64,000 nt of DNA from Allomesorhizobium camelthorni. Its GTDB lineage: Bacteria > Pseudomonadota > Alphaproteobacteria > Rhizobiales > Rhizobiaceae. Location of the stretch: assembly GCF_011045125.1 (NCBI RefSeq), contig NZ_JAAKZF010000005.1, positions 105,223-169,222 of the forward strand. Reading direction: 5' to 3'. This document shows positions 52,204 to 60,799 of this stretch, in pieces (position 1 is the stretch's first letter; the number at the start of each line of letters is the position of its first letter). Position numbers and translations under genes: made by a program. The notes below the pieces were generated by a model that saw only the letters and a list, made by a program, of their open reading frames with translations, was not told the origin of the DNA and did not search any database.

Positions 52204-53223
52204 ATGTCGACCTCGCCGTCAAAACCCATCTCTTCCGCAATAGTGCCTTGGGTCGAAGTCTCCGACGTTCCACGCTTCGGCATACGCTATCGCCACCTGA
52301 CGCTGGCGGCGGTCGGCGAAGACTATCATGTCGGCGTGGCGATCGAGGAGCTGGCGCCCGGCATGCGCAGCAACCCGGCGCATTATCACATCTTCGAGGA
52401 GGAGCATGTCTATGTCCTCGAAGGCTCGATGACCGTGCGCATTGGCGCTGGATCGTACGAGATGAAGGCGGGCGACTATGCCTGCTTTCCGGCCGGGCGG
52501 AAGGCAGGGCATGGCTTCGTCAACGAAAGCGGCGCCGTCTGCCGCTATGTGATCCTGGGTGAGAACAGGCCGGACGAGGTGGCCGTGTACACCGACTCGA
52601 AAAAAGTGCTGGTGCGTTCGCTCGGGCGGCGCGCGATCTTCGACCTCTCTGCGTTGCGCGGCTATTGGGACGGCGAGGACACAGGCCTGCCGGGCGGGGA
52701 GAACGCGCCGTCGGAGGCTGCGACCGATGCGCTCGACGGAGCGGCAAGCATCGCGCCGCCGATCGCGTCCGGCGACGTCGAGTGGACGATCGAGGGCGAA
52801 GGCCCCCGCTTCGGCGGCAGGTCGAAACACCTGACCTATGCGGCCGTGGGCAGGGACTATCACGTCGGCGTGCTGATCGAATCGCCGGCGCCCGGCATGC
52901 GTTTGTGCCCCAGGCACTATCACATGCTGGAGGAGGAGCATGCCTTGATCCTCGAAGGCGAGGTGACGCTTCTGCTCGGCGACGAACGCCATGTGATGAG
53001 GCCCGGCGACTATGTCTGCTTCCCCGCCGGCCAGAAGATCGGGCACTCTTTCCTGAACAGCGGCAGCGGCCCCTGCGCCTACCTGATGATCGGCGAGCGC
53101 AACCCGAACGAGGTCTGCGTCTATCCCGACTCCAACAAGGTGATGGTGCGCGCCCTGCGAAGCGAGGACGACATTTTCGACATGGCGGCGACCCGCCGGT
53201 ATTGGGACGGCGAAGGCGACTAA
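52204..53223 (+). CDS. Tandem-duplicated cupin (bicupin) protein
   Basis: A 339-residue protein built of two matching cupin halves. First half: DYHVGVAIEELAPGMRSNPA HYHIFEEEHVYVLEGSMTV and YACFPAGRKAGHGFVN. Second half: DYHVGVLIESPAPGMRLCPR HYHMLEEEHALILEGEVTL and YVCFPAGQKIGHSFLN. Each has the HxHxxEEEH metal set, so both sites may bind a metal. Each half ends with YWDGE. Function unknown. AAAGGG lies before the ATG at 52204; the ATG at 52189 overlaps the pirin stop. Confidence 0.85.
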   Translation: MSTSPSKPISSAIVPWVEVSDVPRFGIRYRHLTLAAVGEDYHVGVAIEELAPGMRSNPAHYHIFEEEHVYVLEGSMTVRIGAGSYEMKAGDYACFPAGRKAGHGFVNESGAVCRYVILGENRPDEVAVYTDSKKVLVRSLGRRAIFDLSALRGYWDGEDTGLPGGENAPSEAATDALDGAASIAPPIASGDVEWTIEGEGPRFGGRSKHLTYAAVGRDYHVGVLIESPAPGMRLCPRHYHMLEEEHALILEGEVTLLLGDERHVMRPGDYVCFPAGQKIGHSFLNSGSGPCAYLMIGERNPNEVCVYPDSNKVMVRALRSEDDIFDMAATRRYWDGEGD

Positions 53224-53243
53224 TGCGTCATCGGCTTGAAAGG

Positions 53244-53402
53244 TTGGTGCCGCCCCTCACCCTTACCCTCTCCCCCGTGAAGAACGGGGAGAGGGGCGTC
53301 TTCGCTGATGCTAGTCTCCGACGCCAGCGATTGGCGGCGACGTAGATGTCCCCCTCTCCCCGTCCTTACGGGGAGAGGGTAAGGGTGAGGGGCGGCGCCA
53401 AC
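53244..53402. repeat. RIME1-type inverted repeat upstream of dxs
   Basis: TTGGTGCCGCCCCTCACCCT (starting at 53244) pairs with AGGGTGAGGGGCGGCGCCAA (ending at 53402). Each arm has its own hairpin (CCCTCTCCCC...GGGGAGAGGG). This is the rhizobium-specific intergenic mosaic element type. It fills about half the 300-base gap between the bicupin and dxs; the rest (53403-53524) shows only the dxs leader. Confidence 0.9.
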
Positions 53403-53524
53403 TTTTCAAAGTGATTGGGCCGGCGCGCGTCACCGTCACGCATTTACAAGGCGCGGTTTGAACCTTATGCCCTTCGGCTAAATCCTGCGTGCAGGCGATG
53501 AAGACACGTGCAGGCGAGAGACAA

Positions 53525-55438
53525 TTGAGCAAGCCCCCGAAAACGCCGCTTCTGGACAAAGTCCGCATCCCGTCGGATCTGCGCGCCCTGCCGGAGAGCC
53601 AATTGCGGCAATTGGCGGCGGAGCTGCGCGCCGAGCTTATCGACGCCGTCTCCCAGACCGGCGGCCATCTCGGCGCCGGGCTCGGCGTCGTGGAACTCAC
53701 TGTGGCGCTGCATTACGTCTTCGACACACCTGGCGACCGGCTGATCTGGGACGTCGGGCACCAGGCCTACCCGCACAAGATCCTTACCGGCCGGCGCGAC
53801 CGCATCCGCACGCTGCGCTCCGAGGGCGGCCTTTCCGGTTTCACCAAGCGCCAGGAGAGCGAGTACGACCCGTTTGGCGCGGCGCATTCGTCCACTTCGA
53901 TCTCCGCCGGGCTCGGCATGGCGGTGGCGCGCGACCTCACCGGCAGGAAGAACAACGTCATCTCGGTGATCGGCGACGGCGCCATGTCGGCCGGCATGGC
54001 CTATGAGGCGATGAACAATGCCGGCGCGCTCGACGCCCGGCTGATCGTCATCCTCAACGACAATGACATGTCGATCGCCCCGCCTTCCGGCGCGATGAGC
54101 GCCTATCTGGCGCGGCTCGCCTCGGGCAGGGCCTATGCCGGTTTCCGCGAACTTGGCAAGAAGCTGACCTCCTATCTCGGCAAGCGCGCCGACCGCGCCA
54201 TCACCCGCGCGGTCGAGCATGCCCGCGGCTACGTGACCGGCGGAACGCTGTTCGAGGAACTCGGCTTCTACCACATCGGCCCGATCGACGGTCACAATCT
54301 CGAGCACCTGGTGCCGGTTCTGAGGAACGTCCGCGACAATGGCGACGGCCCGGTGCTGATCCATGTCGTCACCCAGAAGGGCAAGGGCTACGCCCCGGCG
54401 GAAGCCGCGAGCGACAAATATCACGGCGTCAACAAGTTCGACGTCATCACCGGCGCGCAGGCCAAGGCGCCGGCCAATGCGCCGAGCTACACCAAGGTTT
54501 TTGCCGAAAGCCTGATCCAGGAAGCGCGCGACGACGACAGGATCGTCGCCATCACCGCTGCCATGCCGTCGGGCACCGGCCTCGACCTGTTCGGCGAGGC
54601 GTTTCCGTCGCGCACCTTCGATGTCGGCATCGCCGAGCAGCACGGCGTCACCTTCGCGGCCGGCCTCGCCACCGAGGGGCTGAAACCCTTCGTCGCGATC
54701 TATTCGACCTTCCTGCAGCGCGCCTACGACCAGGTCGTGCACGACGTGGCGATCCAGAAGCTGCCGGTGCGCTTTCCGATCGACCGCGCCGGCTTCGTCG
54801 GAGCGGACGGCCCGACCCATTGCGGCGCCTTCGACACCACCTATCTCGCCTCGCTGCCCGGCTTCGTGGTGATGGCGGCGGCCGACGAGGCCGAGCTTCG
54901 CCACATGGTACGCACGGCGGCAATCTATGACGAAGGCCCGATCGCCTTTCGCTATCCGCGCGGCAACGGCGTCGGCGTCGACATGCCCGAACGCGGCGCC
55001 GCGCTCGAGATCGGCAAGGGCCGGATCGTCCGCGAAGGCACGAAGGTTGCGCTGCTGTCCTTCGGAACACGGCTGCAGGATTGTCTGCTGGCGGCCGAGG
55101 AACTCGCCGCCGCCGGCCTGTCGACCACCGTTGCCGATGCGCGATTCGCCAAGCCGCTGGACGAGGATCTGGTCCGGCGATTGGCGCGTTCGCATGAGGT
55201 TCTGGTGACTGTCGAGGAGGGGGCGATCGGCGGCTTCGCCAGCCACGTTCTGCAGTTCCTGGCGCGCGACGGCCTGCTGGATTCCGGCCTGAAAGTGCGT
55301 CCGCTGGTGCTGCCCGACGCCTTCACCGACCACGCCAAGCCGGAAAAGATGTATGCCGATGCCGGCCTGGACAGCGCCGGCATAGTGCGGACGGTGTTTG
55401 CCGCGCTCGGCCGCTCCGCGCACGCCGCGCGCGCCTGA
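53525..55438 (+). CDS. dxs: 1-deoxy-D-xylulose-5-phosphate synthase
   Basis: Thiamine-dependent first step of the MEP isoprenoid pathway (pyruvate + glyceraldehyde 3-phosphate), the pathway of ispE in this window. About 637 residues with [20 protein letters not shown], the ThDP motif [28 protein letters not shown] and the transketolase pyrimidine-binding domain [21 protein letters not shown] at 53525 ([15 protein letters not shown]) is favoured by similarity to family starts; ATG at 53498 and GTG at 53489 are alternatives. Confidence 0.95.
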   Translation: MSKPPKTPLLDKVRIPSDLRALPESQLRQLAAELRAELIDAVSQTGGHLGAGLGVVELTVALHYVFDTPGDRLIWDVGHQAYPHKILTGRRDRIRTLRSEGGLSGFTKRQESEYDPFGAAHSSTSISAGLGMAVARDLTGRKNNVISVIGDGAMSAGMAYEAMNNAGALDARLIVILNDNDMSIAPPSGAMSAYLARLASGRAYAGFRELGKKLTSYLGKRADRAITRAVEHARGYVTGGTLFEELGFYHIGPIDGHNLEHLVPVLRNVRDNGDGPVLIHVVTQKGKGYAPAEAASDKYHGVNKFDVITGAQAKAPANAPSYTKVFAESLIQEARDDDRIVAITAAMPSGTGLDLFGEAFPSRTFDVGIAEQHGVTFAAGLATEGLKPFVAIYSTFLQRAYDQVVHDVAIQKLPVRFPIDRAGFVGADGPTHCGAFDTTYLASLPGFVVMAAADEAELRHMVRTAAIYDEGPIAFRYPRGNGVGVDMPERGAALEIGKGRIVREGTKVALLSFGTRLQDCLLAAEELAAAGLSTTVADARFAKPLDEDLVRRLARSHEVLVTVEEGAIGGFASHVLQFLARDGLLDSGLKVRPLVLPDAFTDHAKPEKMYADAGLDSAGIVRTVFAALGRSAHAARA

Positions 55439-55608
55439 ATCTTTTTTCTGAAGAACCTGAATCTCTTCCCGAACCGGCTGAATCGGTTTCGCAGGCAGCC
55501 TCGCTAACCGGCTGTTTACGCTGCCATTTGGCGTTTCGGTTACCCTGTCTCTTGGCCGTTTCTTAGCGCCGCTTTGCTAGAACGGCGCAAGGCAGGGAGC
55601 ATAAGAAA

Positions 55609-55926
55609 ATGATCAGGCTACTGAGCGGCGCGGCCCTTTTGGCCGTCATGGCCGCGTCGGCGGCGGCTGAGCCGCGCCATGATTTGAGGCTGGAACAGGC
55701 GGCGATGAAGATCGTCGCCCAAAGGATCGGCGAAATCCGCGGCGGCTTTTCACACCAGGAGACGCCCGTGTTCATCCGGACCGCGGCGGCAAGCGTCGGC
55801 CCGACCGATCCGATGGAAACAGGCACCGTCACGGCCGCTAAGCTCTATTCCGACCGGCGGGTCATGACCCCCGACGACATCGCGGCGCTGCGCCAGCGCA
55901 AGGTCTCGCGGGTCATCATCTTCTGA
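55609..55926 (+). CDS. Hypothetical exported protein
   Basis: A 105-residue protein with a signal peptide (MIRLLSGAALLAVMAASAAA E) and a mature part with ETPVFIRTAAASVGPTDPME and a basic, hydrophobic end (RQRKVSRVIIF). No domain recognised. AGGGAGCATAAGAAA precedes the ATG. It sits between dxs and tlyA, 30 bases before the latter. Confidence 0.7.
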   Translation: MIRLLSGAALLAVMAASAAAEPRHDLRLEQAAMKIVAQRIGEIRGGFSHQETPVFIRTAAASVGPTDPMETGTVTAAKLYSDRRVMTPDDIAALRQRKVSRVIIF

Positions 55927-55956
55927 CGCGCTTGCCTTCGGCGGCTGCATTCGCCA

Positions 55957-56727
55957 ATGAAGGTCATGGTTTCGAAGAAATCCGGCGACAGGCTCAGGCT
56001 CGACGAACTTCTCGTCGGGCGCGGTTTCTTTTCCAGCCGCTCGCGCGCCCGCGACGCGGTGGAGCGCGGCACCGTCACGGTCGACGGCGCGCCCGCCGCA
56101 AAGCCGGGGCAGAGCGTGCCGGCGGATGCGGCTATAGAGGTGCACGATCCGGCACAGCACTATGTTTCGCGGGCGGCGCTGAAGCTGCTCACCGGCCTCG
56201 ATCATTTCGGCCTCGATCCGGCTGGTGCGGAGGCGCTCGACATCGGCGCTTCGACCGGCGGCTTCACGCAGGTGTTGCTCGAACGCGGCGCGGCCCACGT
56301 CACGGCCATCGATGTCGGCCACGGCCAGATGCATCCGACGCTCAAGGCCGATCCGCGCGTGACCTTTATCGAAGGGCTGAACGCGCGCGACCTCACCGCC
56401 GCGAAACTTGGCGGGCGTCTGCCAAATTTCCTCGTCTCCGACGTGAGTTTCATTTCGCTGACGCTGGCCCTGCCGCCGGCCCTCGATCTGGCGCGGCCGG
56501 GCGCGTCCGGCCTGTTCTTGGTCAAGCCGCAATTCGAGGCGGGGCGCGAGGCGATAGGCAAGGGCGGGCTCTTGAAGCATCCGGAGGACGGGCCGCTGGT
56601 CGCCGCGCGCTTGTCGGCCTGGGTCGACTCGATGCCCGGCTGGCGGGTTCTCGGCCTCACCGACTCGCCGATCGAGGGCGGCGACGGCAACCGCGAATTT
56701 CTGCTCGCCGGGATCAAGGACCAATGA
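55957..56727 (+). CDS. tlyA: TlyA family rRNA (cytidine-2'-O)-methyltransferase
   Basis: A 256-residue 2'-O-methyltransferase. The N-terminal S4 RNA-binding domain is RLDELLVGRGFFSSRSRARD AVERGTV, followed by the SAM-binding ALDIGASTGGFTQVLLERGA, ending EGGDGNREFLL, as in TlyA/hemolysin-A-like proteins. It modifies 16S and/or 23S rRNA. Its stop overlaps the next start (ATGA). Confidence 0.95.
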   Translation: MKVMVSKKSGDRLRLDELLVGRGFFSSRSRARDAVERGTVTVDGAPAAKPGQSVPADAAIEVHDPAQHYVSRAALKLLTGLDHFGLDPAGAEALDIGASTGGFTQVLLERGAAHVTAIDVGHGQMHPTLKADPRVTFIEGLNARDLTAAKLGGRLPNFLVSDVSFISLTLALPPALDLARPGASGLFLVKPQFEAGREAIGKGGLLKHPEDGPLVAARLSAWVDSMPGWRVLGLTDSPIEGGDGNREFLLAGIKDQ

Positions 56728-57965
56728 CGGAGCGGTTCGAGATTGCGCGCCTCGGCGCACAGGGCGACGGCGTCGCCGAAACCGCAAGCGGGCCGCTCTT
56801 CATTCCGTTCGCTTTGCTCGGCGAGACGGTGACGGCCGCCCGCGTCAAGGATCGCGCCGCGCTCGTCTCGGTGGTCGAAGCCTCGCCGCTGCGCGTCGCC
56901 CCGCCCTGCCGCCACTTCACCGAATGCGGCGGCTGCGCGCTGCAGCATCTGGAGCCGGCCGCCTATCTCGAATGGAAGCGCGAAAAGGTCGCCCAGGCGC
57001 TGCTCAGCAAGGGCATGGAAGTGCCCGTGGCCGCGACGATGCCGTGCGCGCCGAATTCCCGCCGGCGGGCGGTGTTTTCGGCGCGACGCAGCGATGGCGG
57101 CATGCTCTTCGGCTACCACCGCGCGCTTTCGCACGAAATTATCGACATCACCGAGTGCCCGATTTCCGTGCCCGAGATCGTGGCGGCGCTAGGCCCGCTG
57201 AAGGGGCTCGCTGACCTGATCTGCAAGGTGCAGACGCCGTTCCACATAACCGTCACCCACACCGCATCTGGGCTGGACATAGCCGCGGCGGAATCAGGCG
57301 CGCTTTCGGAAAAGGCGCGCAAGGCGGCCTCCGACTTCGTCATCCGGCACGGATTTGCCCGGCTGACCATTGACGGCGAGATTATCATCGAGCCGAAAAA
57401 GCCGATGGTCTTCTTTGGCGAGGCGTCGGTGTTTCCGCCGCCGGGCGCATTCCTGCAGGCGGTAGCATCAGCCGAAGCGGCGATGGCGGACCTTGTAATG
57501 GGCCATCTGCGCCGCGCAAAGAAGGTGCTCGACCTGTTCGCCGGATCGGGCGCTTTCGCCCTGTGCCTGGCGCGCAAAGCGGAGGTCCATGCGGTGGAGG
57601 GAGACGGCGCCGCACTCGCCGCGCTCGACCGCGGCTTCCGCTTCGGCGCCGGCCTGAAGCGGGTGACTTCGGAAAAGCGCGACCTGTTCCGCCGGCCGGT
57701 CACCTTCAAGGAGCTTGCCGCCTTCGACGGCCTCGTCTTCGACCCGCCGCGCGCCGGGGCGGAGGACCAGGCGAAACAGATCGCGAGATCGGAAGTGCCT
57801 TACGTCGCCGCCGTCTCGTGCAATCCGACGACCTTGGCGCGCGATCTGCGTATCCTGATCGACGGCGGCTATGCGCTGAAAAGCGTCACGCCTATCGATC
57901 AGTTCCTGTGGTCGCCGCATGTCGAGGCAGTGGCCTTGCTGGAGAAGCCGAGGAGGCGAAGGTAG
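56724..57965 (+). CDS. Fe-S RNA m5U methyltransferase (RlmD/TrmA family)
   Basis: A 413-residue class I SAM enzyme forming m5U in RNA. Cysteines 62, 68 and 71 (PPCRHFTECGGCALQHL) and 146 (ITECPISV) match the 4Fe-4S ligands of RlmD. VLDLFAGSGAFALCLA is SAM motif I and VSCNPTTLARDL carries the catalytic Cys. The TRAM domain seems reduced. It overlaps tlyA. A piece of its 3' end recurs at 58436. Confidence 0.92.
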   Translation: MTERFEIARLGAQGDGVAETASGPLFIPFALLGETVTAARVKDRAALVSVVEASPLRVAPPCRHFTECGGCALQHLEPAAYLEWKREKVAQALLSKGMEVPVAATMPCAPNSRRRAVFSARRSDGGMLFGYHRALSHEIIDITECPISVPEIVAALGPLKGLADLICKVQTPFHITVTHTASGLDIAAAESGALSEKARKAASDFVIRHGFARLTIDGEIIIEPKKPMVFFGEASVFPPPGAFLQAVASAEAAMADLVMGHLRRAKKVLDLFAGSGAFALCLARKAEVHAVEGDGAALAALDRGFRFGAGLKRVTSEKRDLFRRPVTFKELAAFDGLVFDPPRAGAEDQAKQIARSEVPYVAAVSCNPTTLARDLRILIDGGYALKSVTPIDQFLWSPHVEAVALLEKPRRRR

Positions 57966-58097
57966 GCGGTTGCCTCCGCAAGAGGCCGCTACCCGGAAGC
58001 CGGCCGGCCCCGAGGCCGTCCCCGCCATTCATAACGATGCCGGGCGGAACGATTTCAGTTCCCATCGATTTCATCATCCTATGTGAAAGGTGATCGC

Positions 58098-58409
58098 ATG
58101 GATGACGACAACGTAAGGACCATCCGTGGGACATTCGCGACGCGGGAAGCGGCCGACCTCGCAATCGAGCATCTTGTTCAAGAGCACGGAATCGACCGGG
58201 CGGACATTTTCGTTCAGGCCAAAGACGCCGCAAACACCTCCGGCATTGCTCCATCCGGAGGAGATGCTTCACGAGACGCCGGAGGCTCCGATCTCGACCC
58301 TGCCCTTCGCGGGGAGATTGAAGTGTCGGCAGATGTCAGCCGTGATGAAATCGCAGCGGCGGAGCAGGCCTTCCGTGAGGCCGGCGCTGCACATTTGACG
58401 ACGCGCTGA
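58098..58409 (+). CDS. Small conserved protein (stress-type, unassigned)
   Basis: A 103-residue soluble protein: VRTIRGTFATREAADLAIEH LVQEHGIDRADIFVQAKDAA, then a polar insert and VSADVSRDEIAAAEQAFREA GAAH. The two halves look like a ferredoxin-like fold seen in small rhizobial proteins with general-stress association; that link is an inference. AAAGGTGATCGC precedes the ATG. It lies between the RlmD-like gene and a remnant of that gene's 3' end. Confidence 0.7.
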   Translation: MDDDNVRTIRGTFATREAADLAIEHLVQEHGIDRADIFVQAKDAANTSGIAPSGGDASRDAGGSDLDPALRGEIEVSADVSRDEIAAAEQAFREAGAAHLTTR

Positions 58410-58435
58410 ACGATATCCGAGCCTCCGCTCGCTGG

Positions 58436-58500
58436 TGCGCAATGTGCGTATCCTGATCGGCGGCGGCTATGCGCTGAAAGCCGTCACGCCGATCACCGGT
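58436..58500 (+). pseudogene. 3'-region remnant of the RlmD-like methyltransferase gene
   Basis: The fragment codes RILIGGGYALKAVTPI, matching RILIDGGYALKSVTPI of the intact gene (57847-57899); I count about 51 of 58 identical bases over 57843-57900. There is no other part of the gene around it. It lies beyond the accessory gene 58098-58409. Confidence 0.8.
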
Positions 58501-58508
58501 TCCCGCTC

Positions 58509-59150
58509 CTACCTGGTCAGCACGACATGGGTAGCGTTTTGCGAGGGAACGTGCTCGGTGCACCGATAACCGAGGCTGGCTGTATCAATATCGGCGAAGA
58601 GGTGTTCGCCGGAGCCGAGGAGTATCGGCGATATCGCAAGGTGCATCTCGTCGATGAGCCCGGCGCGCAGATATTGCCGGACAGTCGCCACGCCCCCGCC
58701 GAGCAGCACATCCTTGCCGTTGGCAGCCTGGACGGCGCGCTCGAGCGCCGCTTCGATGCCGTCGGTTACGAAGTGAAAGATCGTGCCGCCTTCCATGGTG
58801 ATCGGCGCGCGCTCATGGTGCGTCAACACGAAGACGGGGCAGTGGTAGGGCGGATTGTCTCCCCACCACCCTTTCCAATTCTCGTCGGGCCAGGGTCCGC
58901 GAATCGGCCCGAACATGTTTCGGCCCATGATCCACGCGCCGACATTCGCGAAAGCGCGCGACGCGAACCCGTCGTCGACACCTGTCGTGCCGCCCTCTTT
59001 TCCGGATAGCTGCTGGAATGTGCGGGTCGGGATAAACCAATCGTGCAGCGCCTCGCCGCCTTCCCCCAACGGATTCTCGGGACTCTGGTTGGGGCCGGCG
59101 CCGAAGCCATCGAGTGACAGGCTGAAACAGCCAGTGCGAAGTTTGGACAT
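58509..59150 (-). CDS. Dihydrofolate reductase family (RibD C-terminal-like) protein
   Basis: A 213-residue protein with SLSLDGFGAGPNQSPENPLG, AWIMGRNMFGPIRGPW, FVLTHHERAPITMEGGT and the NADPH-binding DVLLGGGVATVRQYLRAGLI DEMHL. This group of RibD-C/DHFR-like reductases has mostly unknown substrates. GGAGTCTAGC precedes the ATG. A broken HxlR regulator lies divergent to it. Confidence 0.9.
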   Translation of the reverse strand: MSKLRTGCFSLSLDGFGAGPNQSPENPLGEGGEALHDWFIPTRTFQQLSGKEGGTTGVDDGFASRAFANVGAWIMGRNMFGPIRGPWPDENWKGWWGDNPPYHCPVFVLTHHERAPITMEGGTIFHFVTDGIEAALERAVQAANGKDVLLGGGVATVRQYLRAGLIDEMHLAISPILLGSGEHLFADIDTASLGYRCTEHVPSQNATHVVLTR

Positions 59151-59183
59151 GCTAGACTCCTTCCCGATAACAGATTGCGAAAT

Positions 59184-59195
59184 GCAACCAGTTGC
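59184..59195. promoter_or_regulatory. Palindrome in the reductase promoter region
   Basis: GCAAC-CA-GTTGC is an exact palindrome 34 bases upstream of the reductase start; a related GCAACCGGTT lies at 59221-59230. It is a plausible operator for the divergent HxlR regulator, which is now a pseudogene. Confidence 0.5.
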
Positions 59196-59250
59196 GTTGT
59201 CGCATAACTGATCCTGTTTTGCAACCGGTTTTCTCGAGGAGGGAGCACAT

Positions 59251-59476
59251 TGGATATTGAGCGACGGCCGGCTGCCCGATCGATCTGACGATGGAGGTGC
59301 TGGACGACCGGCGGACCCTCGTCAGCCATGACATCATGTTCGACAACCGCCGGCATTTTCGCGATCGTCTGACGCATTCCGAAGAGGGGATTGCCTCGAA
59401 TATGCTCGCTGCGCGGCTCAAGCGCCTCGTCGCCCGCGGGCTGATATCCGCGAGGCTCAACGGAACTCACTCTTGA
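59251..59476 (+). pseudogene. Truncated HxlR-type winged-helix regulator
   Basis: After a stop at 59258-59260 the frame reads AGCPIDLTMEVLDDRRTLVS then HDIMFDNRRHFRDRL and HSEEGIASNMLAARLKRLVA. This is the HxlR core (normally GCPI...GDRWTLLVIRDLMFGNRRHF). The start is broken by a frame change, the conserved Trp is Arg, and the frame ends after GLISARLNGTHS, losing the C-terminal wing and helix. It overlaps the end of the TetR gene on the other strand. Confidence 0.75.
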
Positions 59477-60063
59477 TGGGATGTGTCGCAACGCGACGGT
59501 CCGATGCCGTTTAGCACCAGCCGGCGGAATATTGTGTCGACCTGAGACGGCGCCAGCTTGGGCCTCCGCTCAAGCCACCACGTCAGCACGGTCACAAACG
59601 TGCCGACGACGAATTGGTTACGGACTTCACCGGGGACCGCCTCGTCTCCCTGCGCGCCCGACAACTCTTTTCTTACGATCTCAGAAAGAATTCGTCGAAT
59701 TTCGTTGACCGCGACCACCGCACCACGCTCGCCGACGAGCGCCCGATAAATATGCTTGTATTCGCCGGCATGATCGAACATCGCAAGACTGAATCCCAGG
59801 GGTTCGCCGCGCGACCCGTCGGACGTCGCGCCAGCAGCGTCCTGAGCCTCCGCCAGCTCCATCCGCAACGCCCGGAAGCCACTGCGCAGCAGATCCTCCT
59901 TGCCGGTGTAGTGGGCATAGAAGGTGGAGCGGCCGACATCGGCCTCGTCGATGATGTCCTGGACCGTGATGGCCTCGTAGCCTTTGCGCAAGATCAGTGA
60001 CATCAGCGCGCCGTGAAGAGCCTTTTGCGTGCGTGCCGTGCGGCGGTCCGTCAACCCTGCCAT
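59467..60063 (-). CDS. TetR/AcrR family regulator
   Basis: A 198-residue repressor with RRTARTQKALHGALMSLILR KGYEAITVQDIIDEADVGRS TFYAHYTGKEDLLRSGFRAL, the TetR HTH. The C-terminal half has VVGTFVTVLTWWLERR, typical of the TetR_C_7-like group. It is divergent from the membrane-protein operon starting at 60224, its probable target. Confidence 0.92.
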   Translation of the reverse strand: MAGLTDRRTARTQKALHGALMSLILRKGYEAITVQDIIDEADVGRSTFYAHYTGKEDLLRSGFRALRMELAEAQDAAGATSDGSRGEPLGFSLAMFDHAGEYKHIYRALVGERGAVVAVNEIRRILSEIVRKELSGAQGDEAVPGEVRNQFVVGTFVTVLTWWLERRPKLAPSQVDTIFRRLVLNGIGPSRCDTSHQE

Positions 60064-60099
60064 TGGTCAGCCGACAATTCCCGGACAGGCGCAGCAGAT

Positions 60100-60115
60100 T
60101 GTCCGTTAGCGGACA
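60100..60115. promoter_or_regulatory. Palindromic operator between tetR and membrane operon
   Basis: TGTCCG-TTAG-CGGACA is an exact palindrome, 37 bases upstream of the TetR start; a CCGGACAG half-site lies at 60081-60088. It is the best candidate TetR operator in the 160-base divergent space. Confidence 0.65.
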
Positions 60116-60223
60116 GCGCCGGCCCTCCGTCCATTGATAATCTCGAACATCGTGTTCATTATCATACATGTCGTTCGGTTGTACAAGTCGGCTGCCGGCT
60201 GTTGAGGTAGCGAGGCGTTCAAA

Positions 60224-60745
60224 ATGCAGTCCATGACGCTTCCCCAATCCTGGCGAAAGCTTCTTTTGACGGTGCATGTGGGGGCAGGCGTCAGCGTGCT
60301 GGGCGCGGACCTGGTGCTGCTGGCGCTGGGAATGGCGAGCGTCGGCGGAGCCGACCCGGTGACTATCTACCCGGCCGCAACGCTGATCGCTACTTGGCTG
60401 GTCGCGCCGCTGGCCTTGGTCGCCCTTGCCAGCGGTTTGGCTCTAGGCCTGCTGACGTCGTGGGGTCTGTTCACGTATTGGTGGGTCACGATCAAGCTCG
60501 CGATCGTGGTGGTCTTGACCGGCGCGGTGCTGTTTGTGCTCGTGCCCGCGCTCGGTGCGACGGCCGATGCGGTGACCGGGCCGACACCTCGCCTGTTGGG
60601 CGCCGGCGAGCGCCTGCCGCTCCTGATCGCCCCGGCGACGGCCAGCACGCTGCTGGCGGTCGCCCTGGCGCTCGCCGTCTTCAAACCTGGCTGGCGTCTG
60701 AGATCATCCGGCACGGCCGGGGCGCGCAGTTCATCAGGCATCTAG
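60224..60745 (+). CDS. Multi-pass membrane protein (DUF2269-like)
   Basis: A 173-residue protein with about four hydrophobic helices (KLLLTVHVGAGVSVLGADLV, YWWVTIKLAIVVVLTGAVLF, ASTLLAVALALAVF). The opening resembles DUF2269-type integral membrane proteins. Function unknown. GAGGCG lies upstream of the ATG at 60224; 60233 is an alternative. First gene of a likely three-gene operon facing the TetR gene. Confidence 0.8.
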   Translation: MQSMTLPQSWRKLLLTVHVGAGVSVLGADLVLLALGMASVGGADPVTIYPAATLIATWLVAPLALVALASGLALGLLTSWGLFTYWWVTIKLAIVVVLTGAVLFVLVPALGATADAVTGPTPRLLGAGERLPLLIAPATASTLLAVALALAVFKPGWRLRSSGTAGARSSSGI

Positions 60746-60799
60746 CCCGGTGGTCGGCTGTTCGCGCCAGACGCCGCGCGCAGCGAGAAGGAGACTGAC

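Noticed and set aside
53465..55423. A 652-codon reverse frame opposite dxs
   Set aside because: Complete overlap with dxs and no recognisable motif; a codon-bias shadow.
58036..58060. GGAAC upstream of the small gene at 58098, considered as an EcfG (general stress) promoter
   Set aside because: The expected -10 motif at 16-18 bases is not matched, so the stress link stays unproven.
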